A stretch of DNA of 64,000 nucleotides from Mucilaginibacter sp. L3T2-6 (GCF_030519355.1 NZ_JAUMKC010000013.1:1-64000), one strand, 5' to 3'; shown: positions 36,351 through 44,766, numbered from the stretch's first letter. Notes: generated from the sequence alone by a model not told the origin. Translations and numbers: made by a program.

Positions 36351-36433
36351 CCCCATAAAGGGGCTTAGAAGCTGTTTTTGTTAATTAATATTTTTGTCAA
36401 ACCCTTTTTCTCCCCCCTTTAGGGGGCTGGGGC
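36351..36433. repeat. Pair of C-rich/G-rich hairpins between hisG and hisD
   Basis: CCCC-ATAAA-GGGG at 36351-36363 and CCCCCC-TTTA-GGGGG at 36412-36426, the latter followed by CTGGGGCTTA. Such CCCCCTAAAGGGGG-type palindromes are a familiar intergenic feature of Bacteroidota. They would form strong hairpins in the his mRNA. Confidence 0.55.
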
Positions 36434-36437
36434 TTAA

Positions 36438-37289
36438 CTACAAAATTATCTTCTCAATTGGCATTACCACAATGCCTTGTGCTCCTGCTTGTTTCAGCTG
36501 GCTTATCCTGTCCCAAAAGTCGCGCTCAGGTATAACAGTATGTACCGCCACCCAGTTTTCTTCGGCTAAGGGCACTACCGTCGGGCTCTTTATACCCGGG
36601 AGTAATTTGATTACGGCAGACAGGTTGTCCCTCTCCACGTTTAATACCACGTATTTTGTTTCTTTAGCCCGCAATACCGACTGGATGCGCTGTATCAACT
36701 CCTTTACCAGTTCTTCGTTCTCGCTGCCCTTACGGCCAATTAATACCGCTTCGGAGGACATTACGTCCGCAAAAGGCTTTAAGCCGTTGCTTTTCAATGT
36801 TCCGCCGGTTGACACCAGGTCGCAGATAGCATCGCTCAAACCGAGACCCGGAGAGATCTCAACCGAACCGGATATGGTGCGAATATCCGCCTTGATACCT
36901 TTTTCCTTCAGAAATTTGCTCAGTATGGCAGGATAGGTGGTTGCGATAGATTTACCATTAAGCTCATTGATGTGCTGGATATCATTGGTATTCGGAACCG
37001 CAATTTTCAAAGAGCAGCGGCCAAATCCCAGGCGCTGCAGGTAGCTTACCTCAACTTCTGTCTCCTGTATTACATTTTCGCCTACAATGCCCAGGTCGGC
37101 AATACCGTCCTGTACATATTCAGGGATGTCGTCATCGCGCAAAAAAAGAATTTCGAGCGGGAAATTGGATACAGGAGAGATAAGCGAGCTTTTATAATTT
37201 TCGAAGCTTAAGCCGCAATTTTTTAATAATTCAACGGATTTTTCGTTGAGCCTGCCAGATTTCTGGATAGCTATTTTAAGTGTTTTCAC
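36438..37289 (-). CDS. hisG: ATP phosphoribosyltransferase (long form)
   Basis: A 283-residue HisG of the long type, with a C-terminal allosteric domain (about 210-283, VERDNLSAVIKLLPGIKSPTVVPL...VIPERDFWDRISQLKQAGAQGIVVMPIEKII) that binds histidine for feedback inhibition. Catalytic core segments are LKIAIQKSGRLNEKS, DIPEYVQDGIADLGIVGENV and SVEISPGLGLSDAICDLVSTGGTLKSNGL, the phosphoribosyl-binding part. It catalyses the first committed step. The start codon is GTG at 37289; no ATG fits. A leader ORF rich in His codons lies 67 bp upstream. Confidence 0.96.
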   Translation of the reverse strand: MKTLKIAIQKSGRLNEKSVELLKNCGLSFENYKSSLISPVSNFPLEILFLRDDDIPEYVQDGIADLGIVGENVIQETEVEVSYLQRLGFGRCSLKIAVPNTNDIQHINELNGKSIATTYPAILSKFLKEKGIKADIRTISGSVEISPGLGLSDAICDLVSTGGTLKSNGLKPFADVMSSEAVLIGRKGSENEELVKELIQRIQSVLRAKETKYVVLNVERDNLSAVIKLLPGIKSPTVVPLAEENWVAVHTVIPERDFWDRISQLKQAGAQGIVVMPIEKIIL

Positions 37290-37350
37290 TGATTGTTTTT
37301 AAGGGACTATAAATAAAAATTAAACGGAGGGTTGTTATTTCGCGTAGAAA

Positions 37351-37410
37351 CATACATTATCTTATCACCACAAAGTGGTGATGGTGCAGGTGCAGTTGAT
37401 ATAATGTATA
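37351..37410 (-). promoter_or_regulatory. Putative his attenuator structure
   Basis: On the minus strand, ATCACCAC-TTT-GTGGTGAT forms a perfect 8-bp hairpin whose 5' arm is made of the leader peptide's last His codons. Outside it TATACATTAT (37401-37410) pairs with ATAATGTATG (37351-37360) as a 10-bp outer stem with one G-U. A ribosome halted at the His codons would cover both 5' arms. Only a short TTTCT follows, so a classical terminator is not evident. Confidence 0.6.
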
Positions 37411-37419
37411 ACCGTTCAT
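37357..37419 (-). CDS. hisL: Histidine leader peptide
   Basis: A 20-codon ORF upstream of hisG on the same strand: ATG at 37419, TAA at 37357-37359. It begins MNGYTLYQL and then reads HLHHHH at residues 10-15, so five of six consecutive codons are His (CAC, CAC, CAT, CAC, CAC), before ending FVVIR. It starts about 25 nt downstream of the expected transcription start and is preceded by ACAAAA, an A-rich start context usual in Bacteroidota. A hairpin overlaps the His codons. This arrangement is that of a transcription- or translation-attenuation leader sensing histidyl-tRNA, analogous to the enterobacterial hisL. The sequence is unrelated to E. coli HisL apart from the His run. The distance to the hisG GTG start is 67 bp. 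Confidence 0.8.
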   Translation of the reverse strand: MNGYTLYQLHLHHHHFVVIR

Positions 37420-37450
37420 TTTTGTATAGTAAAACGATAGATTTTGCGTG

Positions 37451-37481
37451 CAAATATAGGGAATGGATTATTAAATCAAAA
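37451..37481 (-). promoter_or_regulatory. his operon promoter (-33 / -7)
   Basis: On the minus strand TATATTTG (37451-37458) matches the Bacteroidota -7 consensus TAnnTTTG exactly, and TTTTG (37477-37481) is placed 18 bp upstream as a -33 element. Transcription should start near 37444, giving a leader of about 155 nt before hisG. Confidence 0.65.
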
Positions 37482-37613
37482 TTAAATTTTGAATAGATGT
37501 ATAAACAATAATATTTCGGGCCGAATAAAGTTTGGAAGATATTTAGGTGATAAAACGCTTTAGCGTATTAATTATCGCAAAGGTACAGAAGTGCTTACTT
37601 TTGCAGGGGGGGA

Positions 37614-38846
37614 TTACAAAGCGTGGTCAGCTTGTACATTTTCGCCTTTTATAAGCCTTTTCGCTGTCCATTCTTCATCAGCATCACTCCAGAATGGGTC
37701 CGTTTCAGGCAGGCCAAGCGGCAGCAATATCACTGAACTAAGATACAGACTGCCTGTAGAAATATAACTTTCTGCTAATGCAGGCTGGTGGCCGTAAAGG
37801 CCGATGCGTAGCCAGCCATTCTCGTCAAACATTTCCTTATTGTCGGTGAATTTCTCCATTACGGCTGTCAGCGCGCACCTCATCTGTGAAGGTTTCAGCT
37901 GTTGCGGAACTTGCTTGGTCAGGACTGTATTTGCTAAATGATGAAATGCTCCTGTGCGATAAGTAACCGATCGTCCAATTACCGGATAGCTGCCGTCTGC
38001 CGCAATCAATCGTTCCTGTATAGCCGCATAACGGGCATTGTGCTCAATTACTTTTTTATAGATAGGTACATACTGTGCGTCTTTTGCTGCTGCAATTTTA
38101 AGTACATCGTACAAGTAAGGGTGAATTACAAAGCTGTTGTAATAGTCCCAATGAAATTCATTGCCGTCGCCGTATACTCCATCGCCTTTGTACCAATCGG
38201 TATGCTTTTGTATGGCGTAATCAATCCGCTCATTATCATACGGCTCATTTATAGTTATGAAAAAAGCCTCTATCATGGCGGCAAAGAGCAGCCAGTTATT
38301 TTCGGGCGGCTTTATTTTGCGGGTTTTAAGCAGGCAGGCAATTACATTTTGTTTCACTGGTGGGCCCAATGCAGCCCATATTTTAGGGCAACGTATTAAA
38401 CCGTACGCAAAAAAGGAAGCATCTACCAATGGCTGTCCGCCTTCATCGCCCCAGTTCATATAATCTTTGGCTTTGGGGCTGGTAGCGTTTGCTATTCCTT
38501 TTAATTCCAATTGAAAGTATTTATCCCGTAACTGTTTTTCAGCCCCGCTGGTTTGCTCCAACTGCAGCCATGGGGCAATGCCCGCCAGCAAACGTCCAAA
38601 GGCCTCAAGGTGAGTATATTTTACACGGTCGTTAACCAGGGACTGATCCTTAGCCTCAACGGGCATTTTTTCTTTAAGCTGATCGTTGGAAAGATTCACC
38701 AGTATAGGCTCGGCTAATTTTTGCAGGTAATTTATCCAGTAATGACGCGTGCTTGCGGGCGATGACGTTCCGGCTGAAAGAGAAGATGACAACAATGGCG
38801 CGACACTTAGCAGGCCTGCATTTTGTATGAATTTTCTTCTCTCCAT
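37614..38846 (-). CDS. DUF2264 domain protein, exported
   Basis: A 410-residue protein from the ATG at 38846 (MERRKFIQNAGLLSVAPLL), whose N-terminus is a Tat-like signal with RRKFIQ and then a hydrophobic stretch to about residue 28. The body matches DUF2264: LEAFGRLLAGIAPWLQLE, DYMNWGDEGGQPLVDASFFAYGLIRCP, NNWLLFAAMIEAF, HTDWYKGDGVYGDGNEFHWDYYNSFVIHPYLYDVL and GSYPVIGRSVTYRTGAFHHLA. The fold is probably an (alpha/alpha)6 barrel; a role in polysaccharide handling is often presumed for the family but not shown by the sequence. It lies upstream of the his promoter on the same strand. Confidence 0.85.
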   Translation of the reverse strand: MERRKFIQNAGLLSVAPLLSSSLSAGTSSPASTRHYWINYLQKLAEPILVNLSNDQLKEKMPVEAKDQSLVNDRVKYTHLEAFGRLLAGIAPWLQLEQTSGAEKQLRDKYFQLELKGIANATSPKAKDYMNWGDEGGQPLVDASFFAYGLIRCPKIWAALGPPVKQNVIACLLKTRKIKPPENNWLLFAAMIEAFFITINEPYDNERIDYAIQKHTDWYKGDGVYGDGNEFHWDYYNSFVIHPYLYDVLKIAAAKDAQYVPIYKKVIEHNARYAAIQERLIAADGSYPVIGRSVTYRTGAFHHLANTVLTKQVPQQLKPSQMRCALTAVMEKFTDNKEMFDENGWLRIGLYGHQPALAESYISTGSLYLSSVILLPLGLPETDPFWSDADEEWTAKRLIKGENVQADHAL

Positions 38847-38907
38847 AATATAAGTTCTGCACCGCAGCAATGCAAAGACGCAAAATGATGCGAATCTGCA
38901 ATCTTCG

Positions 38908-40404
38908 TTATTTTTCCTCGCACAAAAATATCTGCCCTTCCTTTGCGCCGCCTATTTTAACCAGTTTTTTGTTCTTCATAATATCCGGCAGGTTGACCAG
39001 CTCGCTATTGTACAGGTTATCAAACCAAATGAGATAAAAACGTTTTTGCGCGTAGAATTTCTGAAGTTCAACCGGGTTGGCTTTGTGAGGGATAATTGTA
39101 GACGACATTCGGGTAAACAAGTAAACAGCCTCATCCGCATCAGTAAAGATAGGGATGCCCGGCTTGAACATATTTTTATGCTGTCGCAGGTACACGATAA
39201 ACTCCGATTTGTTCCAGTCATCGTCGCTGTAGCCTGGTACGCCATAATCGGATTCATCGTCGTAACGCTGGTAATCAACTAAAGCAGTTTGATATTCAAA
39301 GGCCAGCATCAGCAACACTGCAACAGCGGCCAGCGCATATTTCGCCTTTGATTTGATTAAACCGATCACGTCAGGCACCCAACTGGTGCAGGCTATAAGC
39401 AGCGGAATAAAAATAGGGGAGAGCAGCCTGCTGTTCAATCTTTCATATCGTGATATACTTGCGGATATGATAAGAAACAGCCCGTATACAATGGCAAATG
39501 CTATTACGATATTTTCAAAGCTGTTAATCTTACCTTTAAATGCTTTCCAAAGCAGCAGGGCTATCAGTGCCAACATAATTACCGACGTTATAACGGCCGC
39601 ATAGGGGTCGGCATCCTTACTTATCGCGCCCCAATCGCAAATTACGGTACCAAAGTAATACAGGTTATCAACGAATGGCGTTTGTGATGGATAGCGCGTT
39701 CCCGTGCTTAATCCGGAGTTGATGCTATTCATGATCAGGTTGCCTGCCAGCAGTGATATCGAAATCGCGCCAAATAAAAGGATATGGCCAATCTTCTTTT
39801 TTAAGGGCAGCTGGTTATCCAGCAAAAGCATCAATCCGCCCGCACCCACAACGGTAACACCTACATAGCGCGTTATGCAACTGATAGCGGCTATCACAGC
39901 TACCCAAACCAGCGCCTTGACAGTGTGCGATCGCAGATATCTCCGGTAAGCTATTATAAACAGTAAAATCTCGAAGATAAACAGCGTTTCAGACCACAGG
40001 TAAGTATAAATTTCCAGTAAGCCCGGGCTTAAGATTATGGCAATTAATATCAGCCATTTGTAAATGCGCGAGTGTGAGAGGAATTTCTCCATTATCCAGC
40101 CGCTTGTAAATATTACCGCAGCGAACAGCGTTGCGTTTATCATAGCTCCGGCTTCAATAGGGTCTATCCGGGTGATGAACTGGACAATAGCCAGAAAGAA
40201 CGGGTAAAATACCGGGAAGAAAACCAGCGGACCCTTATTAAACGTAATGATTGTGCCATGCGCCTGCATGTTTGTCGCCGTGCTGGCATACATGATGGAG
40301 TCAGGCGAAATGCCCACACCGCTGTAATTTGTAAATAAACAAATAACCACAAAACCGATAATAGCAGCAATTAAAGAGTCAAGATTGGTTAAATAGCGTT
40401 TCAT
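38908..40404 (-). CDS. GT-C type membrane glycosyltransferase-like protein
   Basis: A 498-residue polytopic protein with about 11 membrane helices. The first loop carries GVGISPDSIMYASTATNM, with an Asp in the place used by GT39-like GT-C enzymes, and the C-terminal third is a soluble, periplasm-facing part. Such enzymes transfer a sugar from a polyprenyl-phosphate carrier to lipid or protein. The call rests on architecture and on the SPDSIxYA-like segment; the substrate is unknown and other integral membrane families are possible. It lies 61 bp upstream of the DUF2264 gene on the same strand. Confidence 0.65.
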   Translation of the reverse strand: MKRYLTNLDSLIAAIIGFVVICLFTNYSGVGISPDSIMYASTATNMQAHGTIITFNKGPLVFFPVFYPFFLAIVQFITRIDPIEAGAMINATLFAAVIFTSGWIMEKFLSHSRIYKWLILIAIILSPGLLEIYTYLWSETLFIFEILLFIIAYRRYLRSHTVKALVWVAVIAAISCITRYVGVTVVGAGGLMLLLDNQLPLKKKIGHILLFGAISISLLAGNLIMNSINSGLSTGTRYPSQTPFVDNLYYFGTVICDWGAISKDADPYAAVITSVIMLALIALLLWKAFKGKINSFENIVIAFAIVYGLFLIISASISRYERLNSRLLSPIFIPLLIACTSWVPDVIGLIKSKAKYALAAVAVLLMLAFEYQTALVDYQRYDDESDYGVPGYSDDDWNKSEFIVYLRQHKNMFKPGIPIFTDADEAVYLFTRMSSTIIPHKANPVELQKFYAQKRFYLIWFDNLYNSELVNLPDIMKNKKLVKIGGAKEGQIFLCEEK

Positions 40405-40496
40405 GAGTTGTCTGTTGGAATATTAAAATGCTGGAAAATTGTAAAGTTAAAATTTGTAACATTATTCTCTTCCGGACTTTAGAGCTCCCGCCTCGC

Positions 40497-40988
40497 TCAA
40501 TCAATCAAATCCAGTATTTCGCTGATGGGCTGGTCACTGTTGATCAGGATGCCTTTTACGCCGGCAGCAGTACCTGCATCGACATCGCGTTCGCGGTCGC
40601 CGATAAAATAGGACTTTGCAGGGTCAATATCATATTTTGCGATGCCTTGTAACAGTAATCCAGGTTTAGGCTTACGGCAGTCGCAGTCGCCGGTAAAGTT
40701 AGGGTGATGCGGGCAATAAAAAAAGTCGGTCAGTTCTACACCGTGCTGTCTGTAGGTTTCTTTTAAACTAATGTGCATTTTAGCTAGTTCGTCTTCGGTG
40801 TACCAACCTTTGGCCAGTCCGCCCTGGTTGGTGGCTACCAGCAGCAAATAACCTTTGTCCTGCAGCGTTTTTAAGGCTTCAAAATTGTCAAGGATATAGA
40901 AATCTTCAATCCGGCAGACGTAGTCACCCATTTCGCGGTTAAGTACGCCGTCGCGGTCTAAGAAAACGGCTTTGTTTTTTCCGGGCAT
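40497..40988 (-). CDS. HAD phosphatase, GmhB / HisB-N type
   Basis: A 163-residue HAD hydrolase. Motif I is AVFLDRDGVLNREMGDYV, motif II LLVATNQGGLAKGWY, and motif IV YFIGDRERDVDAGTAAG. The zinc-binding loop CPHHPNFTGDCDCRKPKPG is characteristic of D,D-heptose 1,7-bisphosphate phosphatase (GmhB) and of the related histidinol-phosphatase domain. The zinc loop and length favour GmhB, which would act in LPS core heptose synthesis. No other heptose gene is nearby. HisB in this window already has its own phosphatase domain, which lacks a comparable Cys-rich loop. Confidence 0.82.
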   Translation of the reverse strand: MPGKNKAVFLDRDGVLNREMGDYVCRIEDFYILDNFEALKTLQDKGYLLLVATNQGGLAKGWYTEDELAKMHISLKETYRQHGVELTDFFYCPHHPNFTGDCDCRKPKPGLLLQGIAKYDIDPAKSYFIGDRERDVDAGTAAGVKGILINSDQPISEILDLID

Positions 40989-41126
40989 TCAATAATTTTT
41001 TCGCAAAGGTAGTAAAACTTAAAATATCGGGTCGGCGCCTGCAATCCGGTACCATATCAAATTACTGTTTACGCTTTTATCTCTGCCGGGGCGGGCAAAA
41101 AAATGGAATTGATGTTCTGTGATGAT

Positions 41127-41153
41127 CAAAAAAAAGCGCAGCAATGTGCGCTT
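41127..41153 (-). terminator. Intrinsic terminator of the DUF6252-like gene
   Basis: On the minus strand AAGCGCA-CATTGC-TGCGCTT makes a perfect 7-bp stem followed by at least seven T. It is 23 bp downstream of the stop of the 41176-41724 gene. Confidence 0.8.
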
Positions 41154-41175
41154 AACATATTTTAATGCCGGGTAA

Positions 41176-41724
41176 TCAATTAGATGTAAAGGTGTACGGC
41201 ACATTATTAAAGCCACCGCCGGTAACATTAGCTACGCTTACGCTCCCGTCGGGGTTATTCACAATGGTTGTAAAAGTAAACGTGCCGGTTATCTCATTTT
41301 TTGTAGAATCAACCTTGGTAACGACTACAGAGCCCGAACCAGGCGCCACGGAACCATTTGGAACCCATACAATTGCACCTGAGTTGTTCCTTTTGGGTGT
41401 TGAAAATGCCAGCAGTACGTTCGGTGTGTCATCAACAGTGTAAGTTCCTAACGGGAAGCCGCTTGTGTTGCTTGAACTGCCGCTGGTGAGCGATATAGTT
41501 ATCCTCCTGTTAAAAGCAGTGCCTTCGCAGGTGAAAGTTTTGGTTTTAGCAGATGAGTTATATACGAGAGAAGAAGTTACAGTATCAGTAAACCAGGTAC
41601 TATCTTTTATATTGGCAATCATTTTGTTTGTTGCTGTAGCAGTTGCCGCAACAGTGTCCTTTTTGCAATTCTCCAGAAATAAAATACCTAAAAATAAAAT
41701 AGCAATAAGTGAAAATTTCTTCAT
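41176..41724 (-). CDS. Small lipoprotein-like protein (DUF6252-like)
   Basis: A 182-residue exported protein. The N-terminus (MKKFSLIAILFLGILFLENCKKD) is a signal peptide with Cys20 in a loose Bacteroidota-style lipobox followed by KKD, so it is probably an outer-membrane lipoprotein. The mature part is Thr/Ser/Asn-rich and beta-structured (FTCEGTAFNRRITISLTSG, GTYTVDDTPNVLLAFST, ITGTFTFTTIV), as in proteins annotated DUF6252. Function unknown. It ends with its own terminator. Confidence 0.7.
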   Translation of the reverse strand: MKKFSLIAILFLGILFLENCKKDTVAATATATNKMIANIKDSTWFTDTVTSSLVYNSSAKTKTFTCEGTAFNRRITISLTSGSSSNTSGFPLGTYTVDDTPNVLLAFSTPKRNNSGAIVWVPNGSVAPGSGSVVVTKVDSTKNEITGTFTFTTIVNNPDGSVSVANVTGGGFNNVPYTFTSN

Positions 41725-41865
41725 ATATATTTATTTAGCAAAGGAACGACTTTTAGCTAAATTAAATACATAGTATTTCGTTTTTTACATTTTTTAACAT
41801 TTGCGCCTGCTATCTTTAGTTGTCCACATTCTGGCGGCGACAGATGATCCGACATACAATTTATC

Positions 41866-42063
41866 CTATTTAAAATAGGATAACGGAATTTCCTTCCACA
41901 TCCCGTGTGCCAGGTTGCCAATCAATAATTCATAAATGAGATAGACTGGCCAGAATATATAGCTGATTATCAAGTAAATAATGCTGTGATTATAATACCA
42001 GTTTATCATTAATGAGTAAACTCCTAAAACCAGGTAGAGTATACTGGTGTCTCTGCTTTTCAT
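41866..42063 (-). CDS. Small membrane protein, unknown
   Basis: A 65-residue ORF starting with ATG at 42063. It has two hydrophobic stretches, ILYLVLGVYSLMINWYY and IIYLIISYIFWPVYLIYELLIG, with a positively charged N-terminus. I do not recognise a family. The coherent two-helix pattern and the lack of any other gene in the gap suggest it is real; no neighbour explains its function. Confidence 0.5.
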   Translation of the reverse strand: MKSRDTSILYLVLGVYSLMINWYYNHSIIYLIISYIFWPVYLIYELLIGNLAHGMWKEIPLSYFK

Positions 42064-42327
42064 GATAGTTATTTTAGTTAGTTGTAAATTTTCTCAATAG
42101 CACCAAAAATAAGGTTTGTTTCCCAGATTAATCGCCTCGCCAGGCCAGGTTTTTTAACGATGAATTTAGGTAATGTTAATAACTATTAGGCCTTCAAGGC
42201 TAAGTTAAATTTGTTTCTTAAGCATAAATATATAACTTGGCATCCGATATCTACCATATCGAAAGTAAAAACCTATTTAAAAACAAAAATGCCCTGGACA
42301 GGGTTACTCTAAAAAACAAAACTTATC

Positions 42328-42537
42328 ATGGCAACAACAAGTGGAATTACTGCGTATTCAGTAAAAACAAAAACTAAAAATGTACCAATGGTTGACCCGG
42401 TTATTGACGTTAAATCAGGCAGGTACATTGCAACAGGAACCGACGGTCAGGGTAACAAAATGGCCGCTATCATGGGCAAGGCAACTGCCGAAGAACATAT
42501 TAAGAACGGCAACGCCAAAAAAGGTTCAGGCTGGTAG
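42328..42537 (+). CDS. Small soluble protein, unknown
   Basis: A 69-residue, Lys/Gly/Thr-rich hydrophilic ORF (begins MATTSGITAYSVKTKTKNVPM, contains VIDVKSGRYIATGTDGQGNKMAAIMGKATAEEHI). The start is preceded by an A-rich stretch (AAAAAACAAAACTTATC), which is a good Bacteroidota start context. No family is recognised, though the VKSGRYIATGTDGQGNK segment has the look of a small beta domain. It overlaps the convergent DUF817 gene by 12 bp at the 3' end. Confidence 0.6.
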   Translation: MATTSGITAYSVKTKTKNVPMVDPVIDVKSGRYIATGTDGQGNKMAAIMGKATAEEHIKNGNAKKGSGW

Positions 42538-43401
42538 TCTGTATTGTTGTCTATAATTTATGCCTGGCTTATGCTCATTGGGTGTTAACCCAATTTGCTT
42601 ATGCCGGGCATCATTTTTTTCACACATCTTTTTCTTTTCCGGTTCGGGCAAGTTCTCCATCTGTTTAAATGTCTTCAATTCGGCTACGATGATGTAGCTC
42701 ACTATAACCAAAAATGCCCACGAACTTATTTTTTGAAAGTTCACCATAGCCCAGGCATGGTGCTGGTAAGCGTATTTCCACGCGCCTAACCTGGTTGCAA
42801 TATTTTCAGCAAGCCATATAAAAAATCCGATCAGCATATACGACAGGACCACCGGCATTCGGTAAGTCCTGCCTTCAATAGTAAATTCAACAAATGCTTT
42901 TCTGAAATAATAAATGATAAATACTGCGATAAGATAGCGGAAATCAGGAATAAAATGATTGCTGAAAAAATTGAGATAGATAAAAACTGCGATCAGCCGC
43001 GCAGCCCTGTTGTTGGGCCAGTTATAAAGCTTCAGCTTTAACCGGCGCCATGCCTGACACATATAGCTGGCTACGCTGGCATACATAAACCCGCAGTATA
43101 AAGGGACGCCAAAAACCTTTGTCATCGCATATTCCGGATAACTCCACGAGCCAACGCGGGTTTTAAACAATTCCATCAGTAACCCCAGAAGATGAAAGAC
43201 ACATATAACCAATACTTCATCCGGCGTTTCAAACTTTAGCGTATAGAGCAGGTATTGTGCACCAAGACAGCCTGCCAGTATAAAGTCATACCGGTAAATT
43301 ATGCCGGTAAACAAATGCGACAGTGCCAATAAGATAAAAACCAATACTGGAAAAATACAGCATAGTGCTTGTTCTTTTATGAAAAGCAGGAAGTGGCGCA
43401 T
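42526..43401 (-). CDS. DUF817 family membrane protein
   Basis: A 291-residue integral membrane protein with about eight helices. It matches DUF817: FHLLGLLMELFKTRVGSWSYPE, FGVPLYCGFMYASVASYMCQAWRRLKL, NHFIPDFRYLI, MPVVLSYMLIGFFIWLAENIATRLGAWKYA and VNFQKISSWAFLVIVSYIIVAELK. The conserved Glu, His and Trp residues in these helices hint at an enzymatic role, but none is established. It is the last gene of a three-gene minus-strand cluster with the MpaB-like and DUF2809 genes; the gap to MpaB is 32 bp. Confidence 0.83.
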   Translation of the reverse strand: MRHFLLFIKEQALCCIFPVLVFILLALSHLFTGIIYRYDFILAGCLGAQYLLYTLKFETPDEVLVICVFHLLGLLMELFKTRVGSWSYPEYAMTKVFGVPLYCGFMYASVASYMCQAWRRLKLKLYNWPNNRAARLIAVFIYLNFFSNHFIPDFRYLIAVFIIYYFRKAFVEFTIEGRTYRMPVVLSYMLIGFFIWLAENIATRLGAWKYAYQHHAWAMVNFQKISSWAFLVIVSYIIVAELKTFKQMENLPEPEKKKMCEKNDARHKQIGLTPNEHKPGINYRQQYRLPA

Positions 43402-43433
43402 TAGTGGTAAGACAATAGGGTTAAATAAGGTTT

Positions 43434-44207
43434 TTAATCTGCTACATCCATTTTCAAAACTTGTGTTTTGTATGCGTCCGGCAGCAGCGCCATCTTGAAC
43501 GCTTTTTCGGCTTTTATCAGCCTGAAAAATTTATAAAGTACCACAAATGGTTTAATCCAGCTTGCTTTGCGTACAGGCAATAACTGCTTCACCGTATCTG
43601 GTACTAAAACTAGCTGCACTTGTTTCAGGATTATATATCTTAACCGGCCGAGATGCCTGCGATATTGCCTGTACAAATCAATTGTAAACTTGCTGTTTGT
43701 TAGATTTTGTTGAAGATGTTCTTCACGCATGATGAGATATTCTTCATAATTCCCTGGCAGTCCACTTAGATTCATCCGGGCGCCCACGCGACAGAATACG
43801 CGGAAAACTTCGGATTTTTCTTTTTCGGTAAGTGTTCGCTCCAGTAGTTCGAAGGAGCGGATAGAGTAATCAATCAGTAAAAACAATACATCACGGTAGG
43901 ACCAGCCGGGTATTTTTGTCCCGCGATTTTGTTCAACGTCCGAATGAATCGCGGTGATCTGGTCAATAGCCTTTAATGCGCTGTCCTCGTCAGAAAATAT
44001 AATACGGCTGGAATAGGAAACCGTGGAAAACAAACGTCCGAGCGGGTCAGCAGGTAGCCGGCCCGTAAAGTACAGCCAATCTACCGCCTTATTAAGTGCA
44101 AACTCCGCCGCTGCGCCAGCGAAAATAAACAAGACAGTATCGGCCTTACCCCATATTTGCCTTACAATGGAATTTTTATCTACAAAACATTTTTCCATAT
44201 CGGTCAA
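43434..44207 (-). CDS. Oxygenase MpaB family (DUF2236) protein
   Basis: A 257-residue protein of the MpaB/latex-clearing-protein-like DUF2236 family. Characteristic parts are FIFAGAAAEFALNKAVDWLYFTGRLPADPLGRLFSTVSYSSRIIF near the N-terminus, AIHSDVEQNRGTKIPGWSYRDVLFLLIDYSIRSFELLER with the His and Tyr/Asp residues that in relatives help bind heme, and MNLSGLPGNYEEYL. Relatives are heme-dependent oxygenases; activity here is inferred only. The start overlaps the DUF2809 stop by 4 bp. Confidence 0.78.
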   Translation of the reverse strand: MTDMEKCFVDKNSIVRQIWGKADTVLFIFAGAAAEFALNKAVDWLYFTGRLPADPLGRLFSTVSYSSRIIFSDEDSALKAIDQITAIHSDVEQNRGTKIPGWSYRDVLFLLIDYSIRSFELLERTLTEKEKSEVFRVFCRVGARMNLSGLPGNYEEYLIMREEHLQQNLTNSKFTIDLYRQYRRHLGRLRYIILKQVQLVLVPDTVKQLLPVRKASWIKPFVVLYKFFRLIKAEKAFKMALLPDAYKTQVLKMDVAD

Positions 44208-44587
44208 AAATTTTTCAAACTATTTTTTAGTTGTTCAACTATAAGTACTGTAATAATCCCAAGCGTATAGGCCAATATATCTGTAAACGAAAAAGAGGTG
44301 CCCAGCAATATCTTCGCCAGGTTGGAATGCTGCAGGCCGAGTAATTTAATTAAGTGAAAATACTGCGATATTTCAACTATGTACGACAACATCAATACGG
44401 CGAGAGCCGTGGTAACAGGTGGCATGTTTACAAAGCTTTTAATGATACAATAAATCAATATCACCACCAAAAAATCACCCCCGTACGGGCGTACAATGGT
44501 ATCGTGGAAGTCCGCGCCGATTATAAATTCAACAGTAAATAACAGTATCGCAGAAAGGAAATACCATTTGGAAAATCGTGATTTCAT
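44204..44587 (-). CDS. DUF2809 family membrane protein
   Basis: A 127-residue protein with about four helices (FLSAILLFTVEFIIGA, FLVVILIYCIIKSFVN, TALAVLMLSYIVEISQYF, FSFTDILAYTLGIITVLIVEQL). The segments RPYGGDFLVVILIY, SYIVEISQYFHL and DILAYTLG are DUF2809 features. Function unknown. It is the first gene of the DUF2809-MpaB-DUF817 cluster and overlaps MpaB by 4 bp (ATGA), indicating coupling. Confidence 0.82.
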   Translation of the reverse strand: MKSRFSKWYFLSAILLFTVEFIIGADFHDTIVRPYGGDFLVVILIYCIIKSFVNMPPVTTALAVLMLSYIVEISQYFHLIKLLGLQHSNLAKILLGTSFSFTDILAYTLGIITVLIVEQLKNSLKNF

Positions 44588-44766
44588 TAAAAGTACTTTG
44601 AATTACAAAGTAAATTAATAAAATTGGAATTTGCAAGGATGGCAGTTTGAAGCTTTTTTTAACATAGATAGCACATAATATGTCTTGCCTGTTCTACAGG
44701 ACTATTTCCAGGTCTTCATGGTTTATGCGCTCAATTGTTTAAATTGGTGACGGATAATAAGCTTTT

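Noticed and set aside
37320..37356. Classical Rho-independent terminator between hisL and hisG
   Set aside because: After the leader hairpins only TTTCT is present, and no GC-rich stem with a U-run is found before hisG.
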